DNA of 64,000 nucleotides from Mycobacterium genavense ATCC 51234 (GCF_000526915.1 NZ_JAGZ01000004.1:1-64000), one strand, 5' to 3'; positions 1 through 10,859 are shown, numbered from the stretch's first letter. Program-made: numbers and translations. Notes: generated by a model from the sequence alone, not told the origin.

Positions 1-332
1 CCAGCGGCGATGACCCCGACTTGATCCAGCGACAGCCGGCCTTCGGCCATGCCCGCCACACAACGGGGAAACTCCTCGAGCCGATGCGCCACGGTGGCGA
101 TCGTCTGGGCGTGTGCCGGCGACGACCCGGTCTTCCAGCCCACCAACGCCGCCACCGACCGCGCACCGGTCATCCCGCACAACCCATCACGGTCAATCTC
201 GGCGGTGATCGCCACCATGCGGGCATCAATGGCATTGCGCTGACCAGCCAACTCCGCCAACTCACCAAACAACACCTCCAACCGCTCCTTCGGGCTCACC
301 ACCACCGCCGAAGACGAAGCGATCGAAGACAT
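1..332 (-). CDS. 13E12 repeat family / DUF222 protein, N-terminal part (runs off left edge)
   Basis: Only the first 110 codons are inside the window; the gene continues past base 1. The ATG at 332-330 is preceded by GAGGATGGGG. The visible part is the helical DUF222 N-terminal region of mycobacterial 13E12 REP-family proteins, with a segment reading RLEVLFGELAELAGQRNAID, then DRDGLCGMTGARSVAALVGW and the LSLDQVGVIA element. In complete members a C-terminal HNH nuclease domain follows, which cannot be seen here. The family is multicopy in mycobacteria and often lies near mobile or variable regions. Its role is unknown, and whether this copy is intact cannot be judged. Confidence 0.8.
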   Translation of the reverse strand, partial: MSSIASSSAVVVSPKERLEVLFGELAELAGQRNAIDARMVAITAEIDRDGLCGMTGARSVAALVGWKTGSSPAHAQTIATVAHRLEEFPRCVAGMAEGRLSLDQVGVIAA

Positions 333-399
333 AACCCCATCCTCACAGCGGGGTACGACAAGTTTCGGCCGCGAGATCCGCCCCGGGGCCAAGCCGTCG

Positions 400-1377
400 T
401 CAACCGTCAAGAGGAACAGCCGGATTGGCCGCTGAACAGCTCACCATGTTCGGTGCCGCGGACGCGAATTCCGGCTCGGGTGTTGGCTGTGCGGCGCGCC
501 GCCGGTCGGCTGCGCGGCTGTTCAGCCAGCAGGCCAGGCCGCCGACGAGCAGGCCGATCGCGACGCCGACGTCCGGGCGCTGACCGAGCATCAGCCAGGA
601 CAGCACCGCGGCGGCCGCGGGAATGATCGCGAACAGCATCGCCACGGCGGCAGCGCCGTGAATGCTGATGGCGCGCAGGTAAATGCTGACCGCCAACGTG
701 GCGTTGAGCAGTACCATGCCTGCGACCGCGGCGGCGGCTCTTCCCGCATCGTGCACGGCGAACGGCGTCAGCATCGCGAGTGCCGCCGCAGGGAAAAACG
801 CCACGCAGTTTTGTACCGCGCTGATCGTGCGGAAGTCGACCCCCGCGCAGAACCGCTGCTGATAGACCCCGCCGGCCGAAAGACCAAGCAGCCCAACAAC
901 AAGCAGCAACATGACAGGGTCGACCCCGTGCATGCCCGTCAGCCTTCTAGCGCAAGCGGCGAGTACCGCGATGATGCCGAGGACCAGGGCGACGACCCGC
1001 AGCCGACCCAGCGGCTCGCGCAGGAACAGCGTGGCCAGAATGGCCGTCATGACCGGGTTCATCGCGATCACGACCGCGCACAGCACGGCGGACGCTCCCA
1101 GCAGCAGCGCCTCGTACAGGCAGCAGAACTGGACGGCCTGGATCAGCAGGCCCGCGACGATGACGTGACCGAACTGGGCACCGTGGGGCCACGATGCCCG
1201 GGCCAGCAGGGCCCACGACGCCAGGATGACCACCGCGAAGCCGAAGCGCAGCACCAGCACGGCCATCGGGGTCATCGCGGTCACGGCCAGCGCCCCGATC
1301 GGATATCCGATCGCATAGGTCAGCGTCACCGCCGAAGCGGTACTCAACGGCATGCGGGCCAGCTGCATGCCCACCAT
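400..1377 (-). CDS. EamA/DMT-family transporter, ten-helix membrane exporter
   Basis: The 325-aa protein consists of two repeats of about five hydrophobic helices (roughly residues 12-140 and 155-285), the layout of EamA drug/metabolite transporters. The first repeat ends in NPVMTAILATLFLREPLGR, a typical EamA signature. A polar tail from about residue 290 is probably cytoplasmic. It is divergent from the LysR-type regulator at 1524, with 146 bp between the two starts; this arrangement usually means the regulator controls the exporter. The substrate cannot be inferred; amino acids or other small metabolites are typical of the family. The ATG at 1377 was used, and nearby GTG codons upstream remain possible. 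No lesion seen. Confidence 0.82.
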   Translation of the reverse strand: MVGMQLARMPLSTASAVTLTYAIGYPIGALAVTAMTPMAVLVLRFGFAVVILASWALLARASWPHGAQFGHVIVAGLLIQAVQFCCLYEALLLGASAVLCAVVIAMNPVMTAILATLFLREPLGRLRVVALVLGIIAVLAACARRLTGMHGVDPVMLLLVVGLLGLSAGGVYQQRFCAGVDFRTISAVQNCVAFFPAAALAMLTPFAVHDAGRAAAAVAGMVLLNATLAVSIYLRAISIHGAAAVAMLFAIIPAAAAVLSWLMLGQRPDVGVAIGLLVGGLACWLNSRAADRRRAAQPTPEPEFASAAPNMVSCSAANPAVPLDG

Positions 1378-1523
1378 GGTCGCGAAGCGTCACTCATTCC
1401 GTCCAACGATTTTTGGCGATCAGAACCGATTGCAAAGCCTTATCGCCGGTGTTGGCCGGGGCGGCATTTCAACGCAATTGTCGCAGTATTGATCAATTTT
1501 GCTGATCGAATTAGGGTGGCGGC
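1378..1523. promoter_or_regulatory. Divergent intergenic region between exporter and LysR regulator
   Basis: This 146-bp gap separates the divergently transcribed EamA exporter and LysR-type regulator and must hold both promoters. It is AT-richer than its surroundings around 1480-1515. A T-N11-A type LysR box is expected from the family, but I could not single out one convincing site. Coregulation is inferred only from gene arrangement. Confidence 0.4.
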
Positions 1524-2405
1524 ATGGCCCAGGTGCTCGATATCGCGCCGCTGCGCAGCCTCGTCGCGGTCGCCGATTGTGGCGGATTTCACCGCGCCGC
1601 CGCCGCACTACACCTCAGTCAGTCCGCGGTCAGCCAGCATCTGCGCAAGGTCGAAAGCGTGGTCGGCGAGCCCGTGGTGCAACGCTCGGGGCGCGGGGTC
1701 TCGTTCACCGAGATGGGGCAGCGCGTGTGGCGGCACGCTCGCACGATTCTGGCCGCCCACGACGCGGCGCTCGACGACCTCGGCGCGACCGAACACAAAG
1801 TGCTGACGGTCGGTGCCACCGAGCACGGCGCGGACGTGATGCTGCCCGCCCTGACCAGCGTGCTGCGTCAGCGTCTTCCCGACCGTCGACCACGATTCCG
1901 GCTGGACCGCAACGTTTCCCTGGCCGACGCGATCGACCGTGGGCAGGTAGACCTGGCGATCATGCTCGACAGGTCGGGGCTGGATCGCTCCAACGCCTCG
2001 GGAATTGTTCAGCTGCAGTGGGTTTCGGCGCGAACATTCAGCGTCCAGCAGACAGGACCGCTGCCGCTGGTGATCTATTCCGAACCGTGCACGTTGCGTG
2101 AGCCGGCCTTCGCGTTGCTCGAAAAGCACGGCGTCGAATACGAGGTTGTCGACGAATGCGGTGATCTGGCCGGGCTTTACGCCACGGTGCGCTCTGGCCT
2201 GGGGCTCGCGCTGCTGCCCAAGATCGGCAAGCTTCCCGACGGTGTGTGCCCCGCCGAGGGGCTGCCCGCACCCAACAGCGCGTCAATACTGGTTCGCGGT
2301 CGCTCCGGCATCGACCCGGACGTGCTGGTCACTGTCGACACCGCGGTGCGCGACGTGCTGGCAGCGAAAAGTGAACGCGGACTTCACGAATCCTCAGCGG
2401 GATAG
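1524..2405 (+). CDS. LysR-family transcriptional regulator
   Basis: The 293-aa protein has an N-terminal winged helix-turn-helix (about residues 8-66) containing GGFHRAAAALHLSQSAVSQH, the standard LysR recognition region, followed by a two-lobed effector-binding domain from about residue 90. ATG 1524 leaves six residues before the first helix, as is common in the family. It is divergent from the EamA transporter and is likely its regulator, probably also autoregulatory. Its last 22 bp overlap, tail to tail, the 3' end of the hydrolase pseudogene at 2384. The effector is unknown. Confidence 0.87.
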   Translation: MAQVLDIAPLRSLVAVADCGGFHRAAAALHLSQSAVSQHLRKVESVVGEPVVQRSGRGVSFTEMGQRVWRHARTILAAHDAALDDLGATEHKVLTVGATEHGADVMLPALTSVLRQRLPDRRPRFRLDRNVSLADAIDRGQVDLAIMLDRSGLDRSNASGIVQLQWVSARTFSVQQTGPLPLVIYSEPCTLREPAFALLEKHGVEYEVVDECGDLAGLYATVRSGLGLALLPKIGKLPDGVCPAEGLPAPNSASILVRGRSGIDPDVLVTVDTAVRDVLAAKSERGLHESSAG

Positions 2406-3793
2406 GTGGCGCGGGCCAGCTCGAGGATTTCGGCACGGTCTGCGGGCAAGATGAAGCCGGACCCGATGGCCGTGTCCAGTGCCGCGGTGAAGGTGCGCAG
2501 GTACTCCGCGGCCCCACCCGGGTAGAGCCGGCGCACCGTGGCGTCGTCGAAGGGTTCGCCGGAACCGAAGATCGCCGACATCACGTTCTCCGGCGTGCTG
2601 TCCTCACCGGAAGTCCGGGCCAGCGGCACATCCACCCAGGGTGTCTGCAGGCCGCCCTTCGCCAGACCGTTCGGGTCCAGGATCGGCTGAGGCAGTTCGG
2701 TTTTCGTCATCTCGATGGGTGGCGCGGACGGGGCCGCCTCGCCGGTGCGGACCCACCTGACCAGCGCGGCGATCGCGGCCTGCACGACGTAGTGGTGTTG
2801 CGGCGCGAAGTTGATGAAGTGATCGAGCTGCTGGCCCATCAGCATGTTGGTGGGCGCATAGGCGGCCACGATGTCCTGCAGCGGCGCCGAGCCGGTGTCG
2901 ATCGCCGCCACCTGGATCGTGTAATTGTCGGCATGCGCGGCGCCGGGGATCTCCCAGACCCGCAGCCACTGGTTGTCGGGTTGGCGGGCGAAGTAGTAGC
3001 CATGCCGTACGGCGCCGAACAGGTCGGTCTAGGTGATGATCGTGAGGAGCGGGACGCGCAGGTCGTCACGGAAGTTGACCGCCTGCGGCACGTTGGCTTG
3101 CAGTTCGTCGAGGACGGAGCCGCCGTCCAGCGGTGCGGCAGAAGCGAATCGGGAATGCACCAGGAAACCGTCGTAGACTGCGGCAATCGGGTCGACGGCG
3201 TTGACATACGTGGTGAGGAACATCGCTGACTGCGATTCACCCAGGGCGACAACGTGTTCCGCGTGTAACCCACGCAGGATGTCGGTCCCGCGGGCCAGCG
3301 CACCGGTTTGCGAGAAGATGTCGTAGCAGAACGCATCGCCGGGGTGGCTCAGCGCCGCGTACCGCGTCGGATCCTGGGTCTTGAGGGACATGTCGAAACC
3401 GAGCAGGCTGGCACCGCCGTCGACCCCGACCTGCTGCGCCGAGACCGCGACGTAGGCGTAGCCCGCCCGGACTATTTCGCGGTGCGCCATCATCCACACC
3501 GTCGGAGCGTCGATACCGCCGCTGACATTGAGCCACTCGACCAGCACCGTGCCGTTGAACTGCGCCGCATCCGACGGTGTGAGCACCACGATCCGGGTCG
3601 TGTAATCGGCGGTGCCGGACGGCGTTACGGCCCACCGGCCGTCCGGGCTCAACTCGGAGTCCGGGGTGTACGACGAGGCCGTTCCGGAGACGAAGAACTC
3701 CTCGGCGACATAGCCCAGATCGCCAATATCGAAGCCGCCCAACAGTAGAAGCGGCTTGCCGGGTACCGCCGTGATGCGGGGGGCCTCCGTCAT
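2384..3793 (-). pseudogene. Alpha/beta-hydrolase domain protein (Abhydrolase_10-like), in-frame TAG
   Basis: One reading frame runs from ATG 3793 to 2384 but is cut by a TAG at 3031-3029, codon 255 of about 469. Both halves match one protein: the N-terminal half has a nucleophile elbow GESQSA at residues 185-190 (Ser187), and the part after the stop continues with TDLFGAVRHGYYFARQ and a His-containing PGAAHADNYT segment that could supply the catalytic histidine. The codon context (TIIT, stop, TDLF) suggests a former Glu, a single GAG to TAG change. The natural product would end before the histidine, so it should be inactive unless read through. The family contains secreted or cytoplasmic esterase-like enzymes of unclear substrate. 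Confidence 0.8.
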
Positions 3794-3829
3794 TGGTCAC
3801 ACCCTTTCTCACCGATCGGCAGCTGCCCG

Positions 3830-4836
3830 TCACAGGGGGCGGGGCAGCCCGAATCTCGTGAACAACGCGTCGTCAAGGAATGCAACCACATGCGATATCC
3901 CGTCGGTGCGGACATCCAGCACATGCAGCTGAAACGGCACGTGCCGATCGCCGGCCCGCATGTACATCGCGGCGGCTGGTTGGCCGTTGGCGATCAGCGG
4001 GATCATCCGCATATCGCCGGGATGCTCGGCGGGGCACTGCTGGTGAATCAGGGTGACGATGGCCCGCGCGCCATGGTACCAACCGGTGTACGGCGGCATC
4101 TCCCAGACCGCCTCGGCGGTGAACAGCTCGACCAGCCGGTCGATGTCATAGGACTCGAACGCCGCGATGTAGCGGGCCAGCAGATCCCGCGCCTCGGCCG
4201 AATCCGGCGCCACCAGGCGGTCGCTCGCGCTGGGCTGAACGGTATCCAGCTGGGACCGGGCCCGCTGCAGCAGGCTGTTGACCGCCGTGGCGGTGGTGCC
4301 GATCGCGTCGGCCACTTCGGCGGCCTTCCACTGCAGCACGTCGCGCAGCAGTAACACCGCCCGCTGCCGGGGCGAGAGGTGCTGCAGCGCAGCGACAAAC
4401 GCCAACCGCACCGACCCGCGGGACGCGACGATGACCGACGGGTCGGCCGCGTCCTCCGTCGGGTCGGGCAGCGGCTCCAGCCAGGGCACTTCGCGGCGTT
4501 CGACCAGCTCGGCGGTCGGGTCCGAGCTGGGCCCGCCCAGCCCGGTGGGCAACGGTCGGCGGGTCCGGCCCTCCAGCGCGGTCAGACAGGTGTTGGTGGC
4601 GATGCGGTGCAGCCAGGTCCGCATCGAGGACTTGCCTTCGAAGCGGTCATAGGCCTTCCAGGCCCGCAGCAGCGTCTCCTGCACCAGGTCTTCCGCGTCG
4701 TGCAGGGACCCGGTCATCCGGTAGCAGTGCGCCAGCAGTTCGCGGCGATACGGCTCGGCACGCGCCGAGAAGTCGGGCTGCCCCCGCCCGCGGCGGGCAG
4801 CTCTGCGTCGCCAGAGTTCTCCGCGAGCACTCTCAC
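3830..4836 (-). pseudogene. sigG: ECF sigma factor SigG with SnoaL-like C-terminal domain; probable N-terminal frameshift
   Basis: The main open frame reads region 2 (HDAEDLVQETLLRAWKAY), then region 4 (LSPRQRAVLLLRDVLQWKAA followed by a helix-turn-helix), then a SnoaL-like domain ending in FTRFGLPRPL, the architecture of Rv0182c SigG. The first in-frame ATG (4717) is too late, because the preceding in-frame residues FSARAEPYRRELLAHCYR belong to region 2. That frame runs back to a TAG without any ATG, GTG or TTG. In a second frame a GTG at 4836 starts VRVLAENSGDAEL, which resembles the M. tuberculosis SigG N-terminus as I recall it. A 1-nt change in the C-run at 4781-4785 would join the two. 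The gene is divergent from the monoglyceride lipase, as in M. tuberculosis. Confidence 0.72.
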
Positions 4837-4900
4837 CCGGATGAGCCTACGCAGCGCCTCGGACAAGGCAGCCCAGGAGCCATTACGCTGCCCCTAATGA

Positions 4901-5746
<846 letters not shown>

Positions 5747-5788
5747 GCCTCGAGCGAACTGTCGGTAGGCTCTTGTAGTTTGGCGCCT

Positions 5789-6538
5789 ATGACCGACGAC
5801 AAGATGTTGGCGCGCATCGCCGCGCTGTTGCGTCAGGCCGAAGGCACCGACAACACCCACGAGGCCGACGCCTTCATGGCCGCCGCACAGCGGTTGGCGA
5901 CGGCGGCGTCGATCGACTTGGCGGTGGCCCGGTCGCATTCCGCCAACCGCTCGGCCGCGCAGGCGCCGACCCAGCGGACCATCACGATCGGGGCGGCCGG
6001 CACCAAGGGACTGCGGACGTACGTGCAGCTGTTCGTGGTGATCGCCGCGGCCAACGACGTGCGCTGCGACGTAGCGTCGAATTCGACGTTCGTCTACGCC
6101 TATGGGTTCGCCGAGGACATCGACGCCAGCCATGCCCTGTACGCCAGCCTGGTCGTTCAGATGGTGCGGGCCTCGGATGCCTACCTCGCCTCGGGTGCCC
6201 ACCGGCCCACCCCGACGATCACCGCCCGGCTCAACTTCCAGCTGGCCTTCGGGGCGCGCATCGGTCAACGGTTGAGCGAGGCGCGCGAAGAGGCCCGGCG
6301 GGAGGCCACCAAGGACACCAGCCGTCGTCCCGGCACCGCTATTGCGTTGCGGGACAAGGATATCGAGCTGAGCGACCACTACCGCAGGGCGTCCAAGGCG
6401 CGCGGTACCTATCAAGTCAGCCGGGCGACGGCGGGGTATTCGTTGGCGGCACGTCGGGCGGGAGATCGGGCCGGCAGGCGGGCGCGGCTGGGCAACAGCC
6501 CCGAGCTGCCCGGGGCGCGGAGCGCGCTGGGCAGGTGA
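5789..6538 (+). CDS. DUF2786-domain protein (Rv0184 ortholog)
   Basis: The 249-aa protein begins MTDDKMLARIAALLRQAEGT, the conserved start of DUF2786, followed by an alanine-rich helical stretch (THEADAFMAAAQRLATAASI). A central beta-rich region and a basic C-terminus (residues about 195-249, many Arg) follow. ATG 5789 was preferred to a TTG at 5780 because the DUF2786 motif starts immediately after it. Its stop overlaps the next gene's GTG start by 4 bp, so the two are translationally coupled. No biochemical function is known for the family; pairing with a small zinc metallohydrolase is conserved in mycobacteria as I recall. Confidence 0.85.
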   Translation: MTDDKMLARIAALLRQAEGTDNTHEADAFMAAAQRLATAASIDLAVARSHSANRSAAQAPTQRTITIGAAGTKGLRTYVQLFVVIAAANDVRCDVASNSTFVYAYGFAEDIDASHALYASLVVQMVRASDAYLASGAHRPTPTITARLNFQLAFGARIGQRLSEAREEARREATKDTSRRPGTAIALRDKDIELSDHYRRASKARGTYQVSRATAGYSLAARRAGDRAGRRARLGNSPELPGARSALGR

Positions 6539-7110
6539 GCGCCGACGGTGCGCCGACGCGGGATTTTCAGCGCTCCAAGGTATATGCGGCCGAGGAGTTC
6601 GTCCGCAGGATGTTCGACCGAGCCGCCGAGCACGGCTCTTCGACTGTGGAGTTCTTCGCCACCCAGTTGACGCTGCCGCCGGAGGGCCGATTCGGCTCCG
6701 TGGCGTCGGTGCAGCGCTATGTTGACGAGGTGCTTGCGCTACCGGCGGTGCGGGATCGCTGGCCCGAGCCGTCGCCGCTGAGGGTGCGGTCGCGGCGGGC
6801 CGCCACCGCGGCGCACTACGAAAACTACAGGGGCACAGGCGTTATCGCTATTCCCGACCGCGACGCCGCCGACTGGGCGTTGCGTGAGCTGGTGGTGCTG
6901 CACGAGGTGGCACACCACCTGTGCCGGGCCCAACCCGCGCACGGTCCGGAATTCGTCGACACCGTCTGCACCCTGGCGGAGCTGATGATGGGACCGGAGC
7001 TCGGGCACGTGCTGCGGGTGGTCTACGCCAAAGAGGGTGTGAAATGGGCGGCGACGACGCGGGCCGCTGGGAGCACACCTCCCGCTGGCGGGGGAGAGCC
7101 GGACAAGTGA
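6535..7110 (+). CDS. TIGR04338-type small zinc metallohydrolase (Rv0185 ortholog)
   Basis: The 191-aa protein has one clear catalytic motif, HEVAHH (His123, Glu124, His127), a gluzincin-type zinc site, in the segment RELVVLHEVAHHLCRAQPAH. The region before it (residues 10-80) is helical and the last 20 residues are low-complexity. GTG 6535 overlaps the upstream stop by 4 bp, and the stop TGA (7108-7110) overlaps the GTG of bglS, so 5789-9217 looks like one operon. The substrate is unknown; a peptidase is the obvious guess. It is somewhat longer than my memory of the M. tuberculosis protein, owing to the C-terminal tail. Confidence 0.85.
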   Translation: MSADGAPTRDFQRSKVYAAEEFVRRMFDRAAEHGSSTVEFFATQLTLPPEGRFGSVASVQRYVDEVLALPAVRDRWPEPSPLRVRSRRAATAAHYENYRGTGVIAIPDRDAADWALRELVVLHEVAHHLCRAQPAHGPEFVDTVCTLAELMMGPELGHVLRVVYAKEGVKWAATTRAAGSTPPAGGGEPDK

Positions 7111-9217
7111 GCCCGGGTGAACGGGACGATCCGGACACCAGGGCGCGCGACGTCGAAAGCCAGATGACCGACGACGAGCGATTTACGTTGCTGGTCGCGG
7201 TGATGGGGCGCTCGGAGCTGTGGCCGCTGCCCGACGACCGCATCCCGCCCGGAACCCCGATGAGTGCCGGCTACGTACCGGGGATTCCCGGCTCGGCATC
7301 CCCGCGCTGCGGATGAGCGATGGAGGCCTCGGCGTCACCAATCCCGGCTACCGGCAAGGCGACACCGCGACGGCGCTGCCGGCCGGTCTGGCGCTGGCCG
7401 CCGGTTTCGATCCCGACCTCGCGCGCGCCGCGGGACAGGTGATCGGCCGCGAGGCGCGCAGCCGCGGGTTCAACGTGCAGTTGGCGGGCGCGATGAACCT
7501 GGCGCGCGACCCGCGCAACGGCCGCAACTTCGAATACGTCTCGGAAGACCCGCTTTTGACCGGCACCATCGCCGCCGAGTCCGTCATCGGGATCCAGCAA
7601 CAGGGCGTCATTTCGACGGTCAAGCACTATTCGCTGAATTGCAACGAGACCAACCGGCACTGGTTGGACGCGATCATCGATCCCGACGCTCATCGCGAAT
7701 CCGACCTGCTGGCCTTCGAGATCGCCATCGAACGATCCGCCCCCGGTGCGGTGATGACCGCCTACAACAAGGTCAACGGTGACTACGCGTCGGCGAATCG
7801 GGTGCTGCTCAACGACATCCTGAAGGGCGCGTGGGGATACCGCGGTTGGGTCATGTCCGACTGGGGCGCCACACCGAGTTGGCAGTGCGCGCTGCACGGC
7901 CTGGACCAGGAGTGCGGCGCGCAGATCGACACCGTGTTCTGGGGCGCTGAGGCATTCACCGAACCCTTGCGGACGGCCTACGCCGACGGCAGGTTACCCA
8001 AAGACCGGCTGTCCGACATGGTTCGGCGGATCCTGCGTTCGATGTTCGCGGTCGGGGTCGACCGCGGCGACGCGACACTAGAGCCGGATATGGCCGCCCA
8101 CAACGACATTGCGCTGCAGATCGCGCGCCAGGGGATCGTACTGCTGCAGAATCGCGGGGCGCTGCCGCTGGCACCGGATGCCCGCATCGCGGTAATCGGC
8201 GGCTACGCGCAGCTCGGGGTGCCGACGGGCTGCGGCTCCAGCGCCGTCGTTCCCCCGGGCGGGTATGCCCAAGTCGTCCCGATCGGTGGGCCGGGCCTGA
8301 CCGGCGGCACCCGCAACCTGTACCTGTTGCCGTCCAGCCCGGTCGACGATCTCAGGAAGCAATTCCCCGGCGCGCAGGTCGAATTCGATCCCGGCCTGAG
8401 CCCGGCCGAGGCGGTGCTGGCCGCGCGGCGGGCCGATGTCGCGATCATGTTCGGGATTCGGGTCGAAGGCGAGGGTTTCGACAGCGCCGACCTGTCGCTG
8501 CCGTGGGGACAGGACGCCGTGATCGCAGCGGTCGCGGCCGCCAACCCGAACACCGTCGTGGTGCTCGAGACCGGCAACCCGGTGGTGATGCCGTGGCGTG
8601 ACAAGGTGAACGCGATCCTGCAGGCGTGGTATCCGGGCCAAGCCGGCGGTCAAGCGATCGCGGAGATCATTGCGGGCCAAGTGAACCCGTCGGGACGGCT
8701 GCCGATCACGTTCCCGGTCGGACTCGACCAGACGCCACGCCCGACGCTGCCCGGCCTCGGCGCCGCGTTCGGGATACCAACCACGATCGACTACTTCGAG
8801 GGGGCCGAGGTCGGCTACCGATGGTTCGCCGGCCGGGGCCGTACGCCGTTGTTCGTGTTCGGTCATGGCTTGTCCTACACCAGCTTTGCGTACCGCGACC
8901 TCAAGGTCAGCGGTGGCGACACGGTCACGGCGAGCTTCACCGTCGTCAACACCGGCGATCGTGGCGGGGCCGACGTCCCGCAGCTGTATCTGACCGGTGC
9001 ACAACGCCAACGGCTACTGGGCTTCGAGCGGATCGAGCTCGACCCGGGCGAGACGCGCCGGGTGACGATCGCGGCCGACCCGCGCCTGCTTGCCCGTTTC
9101 GAGGCTGGGAGCTGGCGCATCGATCCGGGCCGCTACCCGGTGGCGGTCGGCGCCTCGGCCGTCGCGTTACCGCTTACCGCCGAGGTCGAGCTGGCCGGCC
9201 GAGCGTTCGCGCGCTGA
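7107..9217 (+). pseudogene. bglS: GH3 family beta-glucosidase BglS, early frameshift
   Basis: The long frame encodes a GH3 enzyme: N-terminal barrel with the nucleophile Asp in WVMSDWGATPSW (near 7855), a linker, a second domain containing GIRVEGEGFDSADLSLPWGQ, and a C-terminal fibronectin-like domain preceded by FVFGHGLSYTSF. This frame has no proper start. The true N-terminus lies in another frame from GTG 7107 or ATG 7164 (MTDDERFTLLVAVMGRSELW) up to YVPGIP, then must shift to continue RLGIPALRMSDGGLGV. One missing C in the CCC run at 7287-7289 explains the shift. It lies last in the Rv0184-Rv0186 operon. The lesion is a single homopolymer indel, so sequencing error is possible. Confidence 0.83.
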
Positions 9218-9249
9218 CCGGCGCGAACGCAACGACCGGCCGGCGAAAT

Positions 9250-9396
9250 CTACTTGACGGGCACCAATGCTTCGCCACAAGAGCAGCGGTAGTCCTCGTC
9301 TGCGTCCGAGCAGTGGCATGCGACTTCGATGCGGACGCGACAGCCGCATCTCTCGTGACCGCAGGTCAGTTGTGTCCCCTCTTCGTAATGCGCCAT
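9250..9396 (-). CDS. mymT: Copper metallothionein MymT
   Basis: A 48-aa protein starts at ATG 9396-9394 and contains seven cysteines (12, 17, 19, 27, 29, 38, 40) in the pattern TCGH...CGC...CHC...CSC. This matches MymT, the small cytosolic protein that binds several Cu(I) ions in M. tuberculosis and protects it from copper. The core CGCRVRIEV and the ending VPVK are shared with that protein. An in-frame GTG at 9405 would add three residues and also resembles the M. tuberculosis N-terminus. A RicR-type box lies about 100 bp upstream at 9499-9513. It sits between bglS and Rv0187. Confidence 0.93.
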   Translation of the reverse strand: MAHYEEGTQLTCGHERCGCRVRIEVACHCSDADEDYRCSCGEALVPVK

Positions 9397-9498
9397 CTGA
9401 ATCACCCTTATCTAGTACGGGATTCCGGCTGGCTCGCCGCAATCCAGTGGTTACCTTCGGTGGTTGCCGGCCCCGGCGGGCCGCCCACGCCCAATGTA

Positions 9499-9513
9499 TA
9501 CCCCATACGGGTA
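9499..9513 (-). promoter_or_regulatory. RicR (copper repressor) operator of mymT
   Basis: The 15-bp sequence TACCCCATACGGGTA is a perfect TACCC-N5-GGGTA palindrome, the known RicR box. On the minus strand it abuts TATACATT, which could be the -10 of mymT, so bound RicR would block the promoter. The same box type occurs in front of ricR at 12698. The -10 assignment is inferred. Confidence 0.88.
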
Positions 9514-9603
9514 TCTGGTAAAGACTCGGCGGGTGTCTGTTATCGACCGGACGCATGACCAGGCGCGACGCGGCGGGGCAGCCCGCGCGGCTAGCGTGGA
9601 TGC

Positions 9604-10268
9604 ATGACCGAAAACCCCACCCCGCAAGACGTCGATGCCTTTTGGACAGCGCGGTTATCGGTGACGATCCGGACTTGGCCGCCGCGCTGGAGGCCAGCAA
9701 TGCGGCCGGGCTGCCGCAAATCGCCGTGTCATGGCAGCAGGGCAAGTTCTTGTCTCTGCTGGCCGGTGCCGTTCAGGTGCGGCGCGTTCTCGAGATCGGC
9801 ACCCTCGGTGGTTTCAGCATCATTTGGCTGGCGCGCGGGGTGGGTCCGCACGGGCAAGTGCTGACCTTGGAGTACGAGCCCAACCACGCCGACGTCGCCT
9901 GGGCCAACCTGCAGCGGGCCGGTGTCGCCGATCGGGTGCAGGTGGTGATCGGCCCGGCACTGGAAACTTTGCCGACCATCAGGGGTGATCCCTTCGACCT
10001 GGTGTTCATCGATGCGGACAAGGAGCACTATGTCGAATACCTGCAGTTCGCGGTCAAGCTCGCCCGTCCCGGCGCAGTCATCGTGGTGGACAACGTAATT
10101 CGCGAAGGCGCCATCCTCTCGCCGGAATCCGACGACGCCAAGGTCGCCGCGACGCGTGAGACATTGCAGGTGATGGGCCAGCACGCGCAGCTGGACACCG
10201 CGGTGATTCAGACGGTCGGAGCCAAGCACTGGGACGGCTTCGCCATCGCGTTGGTGAAGGAGCTTTAA
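9604..10268 (+). pseudogene. SAM-dependent O-methyltransferase (Rv0187 ortholog), N-terminal frameshift
   Basis: Most of the protein reads as a class I O-methyltransferase of the catechol-OMT/CCoAOMT type: VRRVLEIGTLGGFSIIWLA is the SAM-binding motif I, DPFDLVFIDADKEHYVEYL the metal/substrate loop, and PGAVIVVDNVIREG a later motif. The expected N-terminus, from ATG 9604 (MTENPTPQDVDAF), is in a different frame. Adding one T to the TTTT run at 9640-9643 restores DVDAFLDSAVIGDDPDLAAA. As it stands, the catalytic frame could start only at ATG 9555, giving an unrelated N-terminus. The substrate is unknown. A single homopolymer indel leaves open the possibility of a sequencing error. Confidence 0.75.
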
Positions 10269-10404
10269 ACCGCAGGTCGGGCGGCTCCGGATTTCGTTGC
10301 TGGCGGGCCGTAATCGAGCGTAACCTAGGACAAGATGGATGGTTGCAGCGAGCCCAGAGTGCTTGTTGCGTAACGGGCTTGCTGCCTTACAGAGAGGTAG
10401 CCAA

Positions 10405-10845
10405 ATGAGTACGGTCCATTCATCAATTGATCACCACCCGGATCTGTTGGATCTGCGGGCACGCTACGAGCGCGTCGCCGAGTCGATGACTGCGCATTTC
10501 ACCTTCGGTCTGGCTCTGCTGACCGGGCTCTACGTCGCCGCATCACCGTGGATCGTTGGATTCGGCGGGACGACATCGCTTGCCACATCCGACTTCATCG
10601 CCGGTATCGCGGTGGCGTTCATGTCGTATGGGTTCGCGACGGCACTGGACCGCGCGCATGGCATGACCTGGACACTGCCGGTGCTCGGCGTGTGGGTCCT
10701 GATCTCGCCGTGGGTAGTGTCGGGCGTCGCGGTGACGACCGGGATGGTCTGGTCGCATGTGGTCGCGGGCGTGTTGTTGACCTTCCTGGGTCTCAACGCG
10801 GCCTACTTCGGCATGCGCACCCGCGCCACGGCTGACCACGCGTAG
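10405..10845 (+). CDS. SPW-repeat integral membrane protein (Rv0188 ortholog)
   Basis: The 146-aa protein contains four hydrophobic helices and two copies of an SPW element (AASPWIVGF and LISPWVVSG), which define the SPW repeat family. ATG 10405 is preceded by AGAGAGGTAG at a good distance and gives MSTVHSSIDHHPDLL, as in M. tuberculosis. An upstream in-frame GTG/ATG would add residues with no family support. Function unknown. It converges with ilvD; the gap holds a palindromic element (10860-10924). Confidence 0.85.
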   Translation: MSTVHSSIDHHPDLLDLRARYERVAESMTAHFTFGLALLTGLYVAASPWIVGFGGTTSLATSDFIAGIAVAFMSYGFATALDRAHGMTWTLPVLGVWVLISPWVVSGVAVTTGMVWSHVVAGVLLTFLGLNAAYFGMRTRATADHA

Positions 10846-10859
10846 CGGCGCCAACCGAA

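Noticed and set aside
9555..9603. ATG 9555 as the true start of the Rv0187 methyltransferase
   Set aside because: It gives an N-terminus (MTRRDAAGQPARLAW) unlike the family, whereas the ATG 9604 frame gives the expected DVDAF start after a one-base correction.
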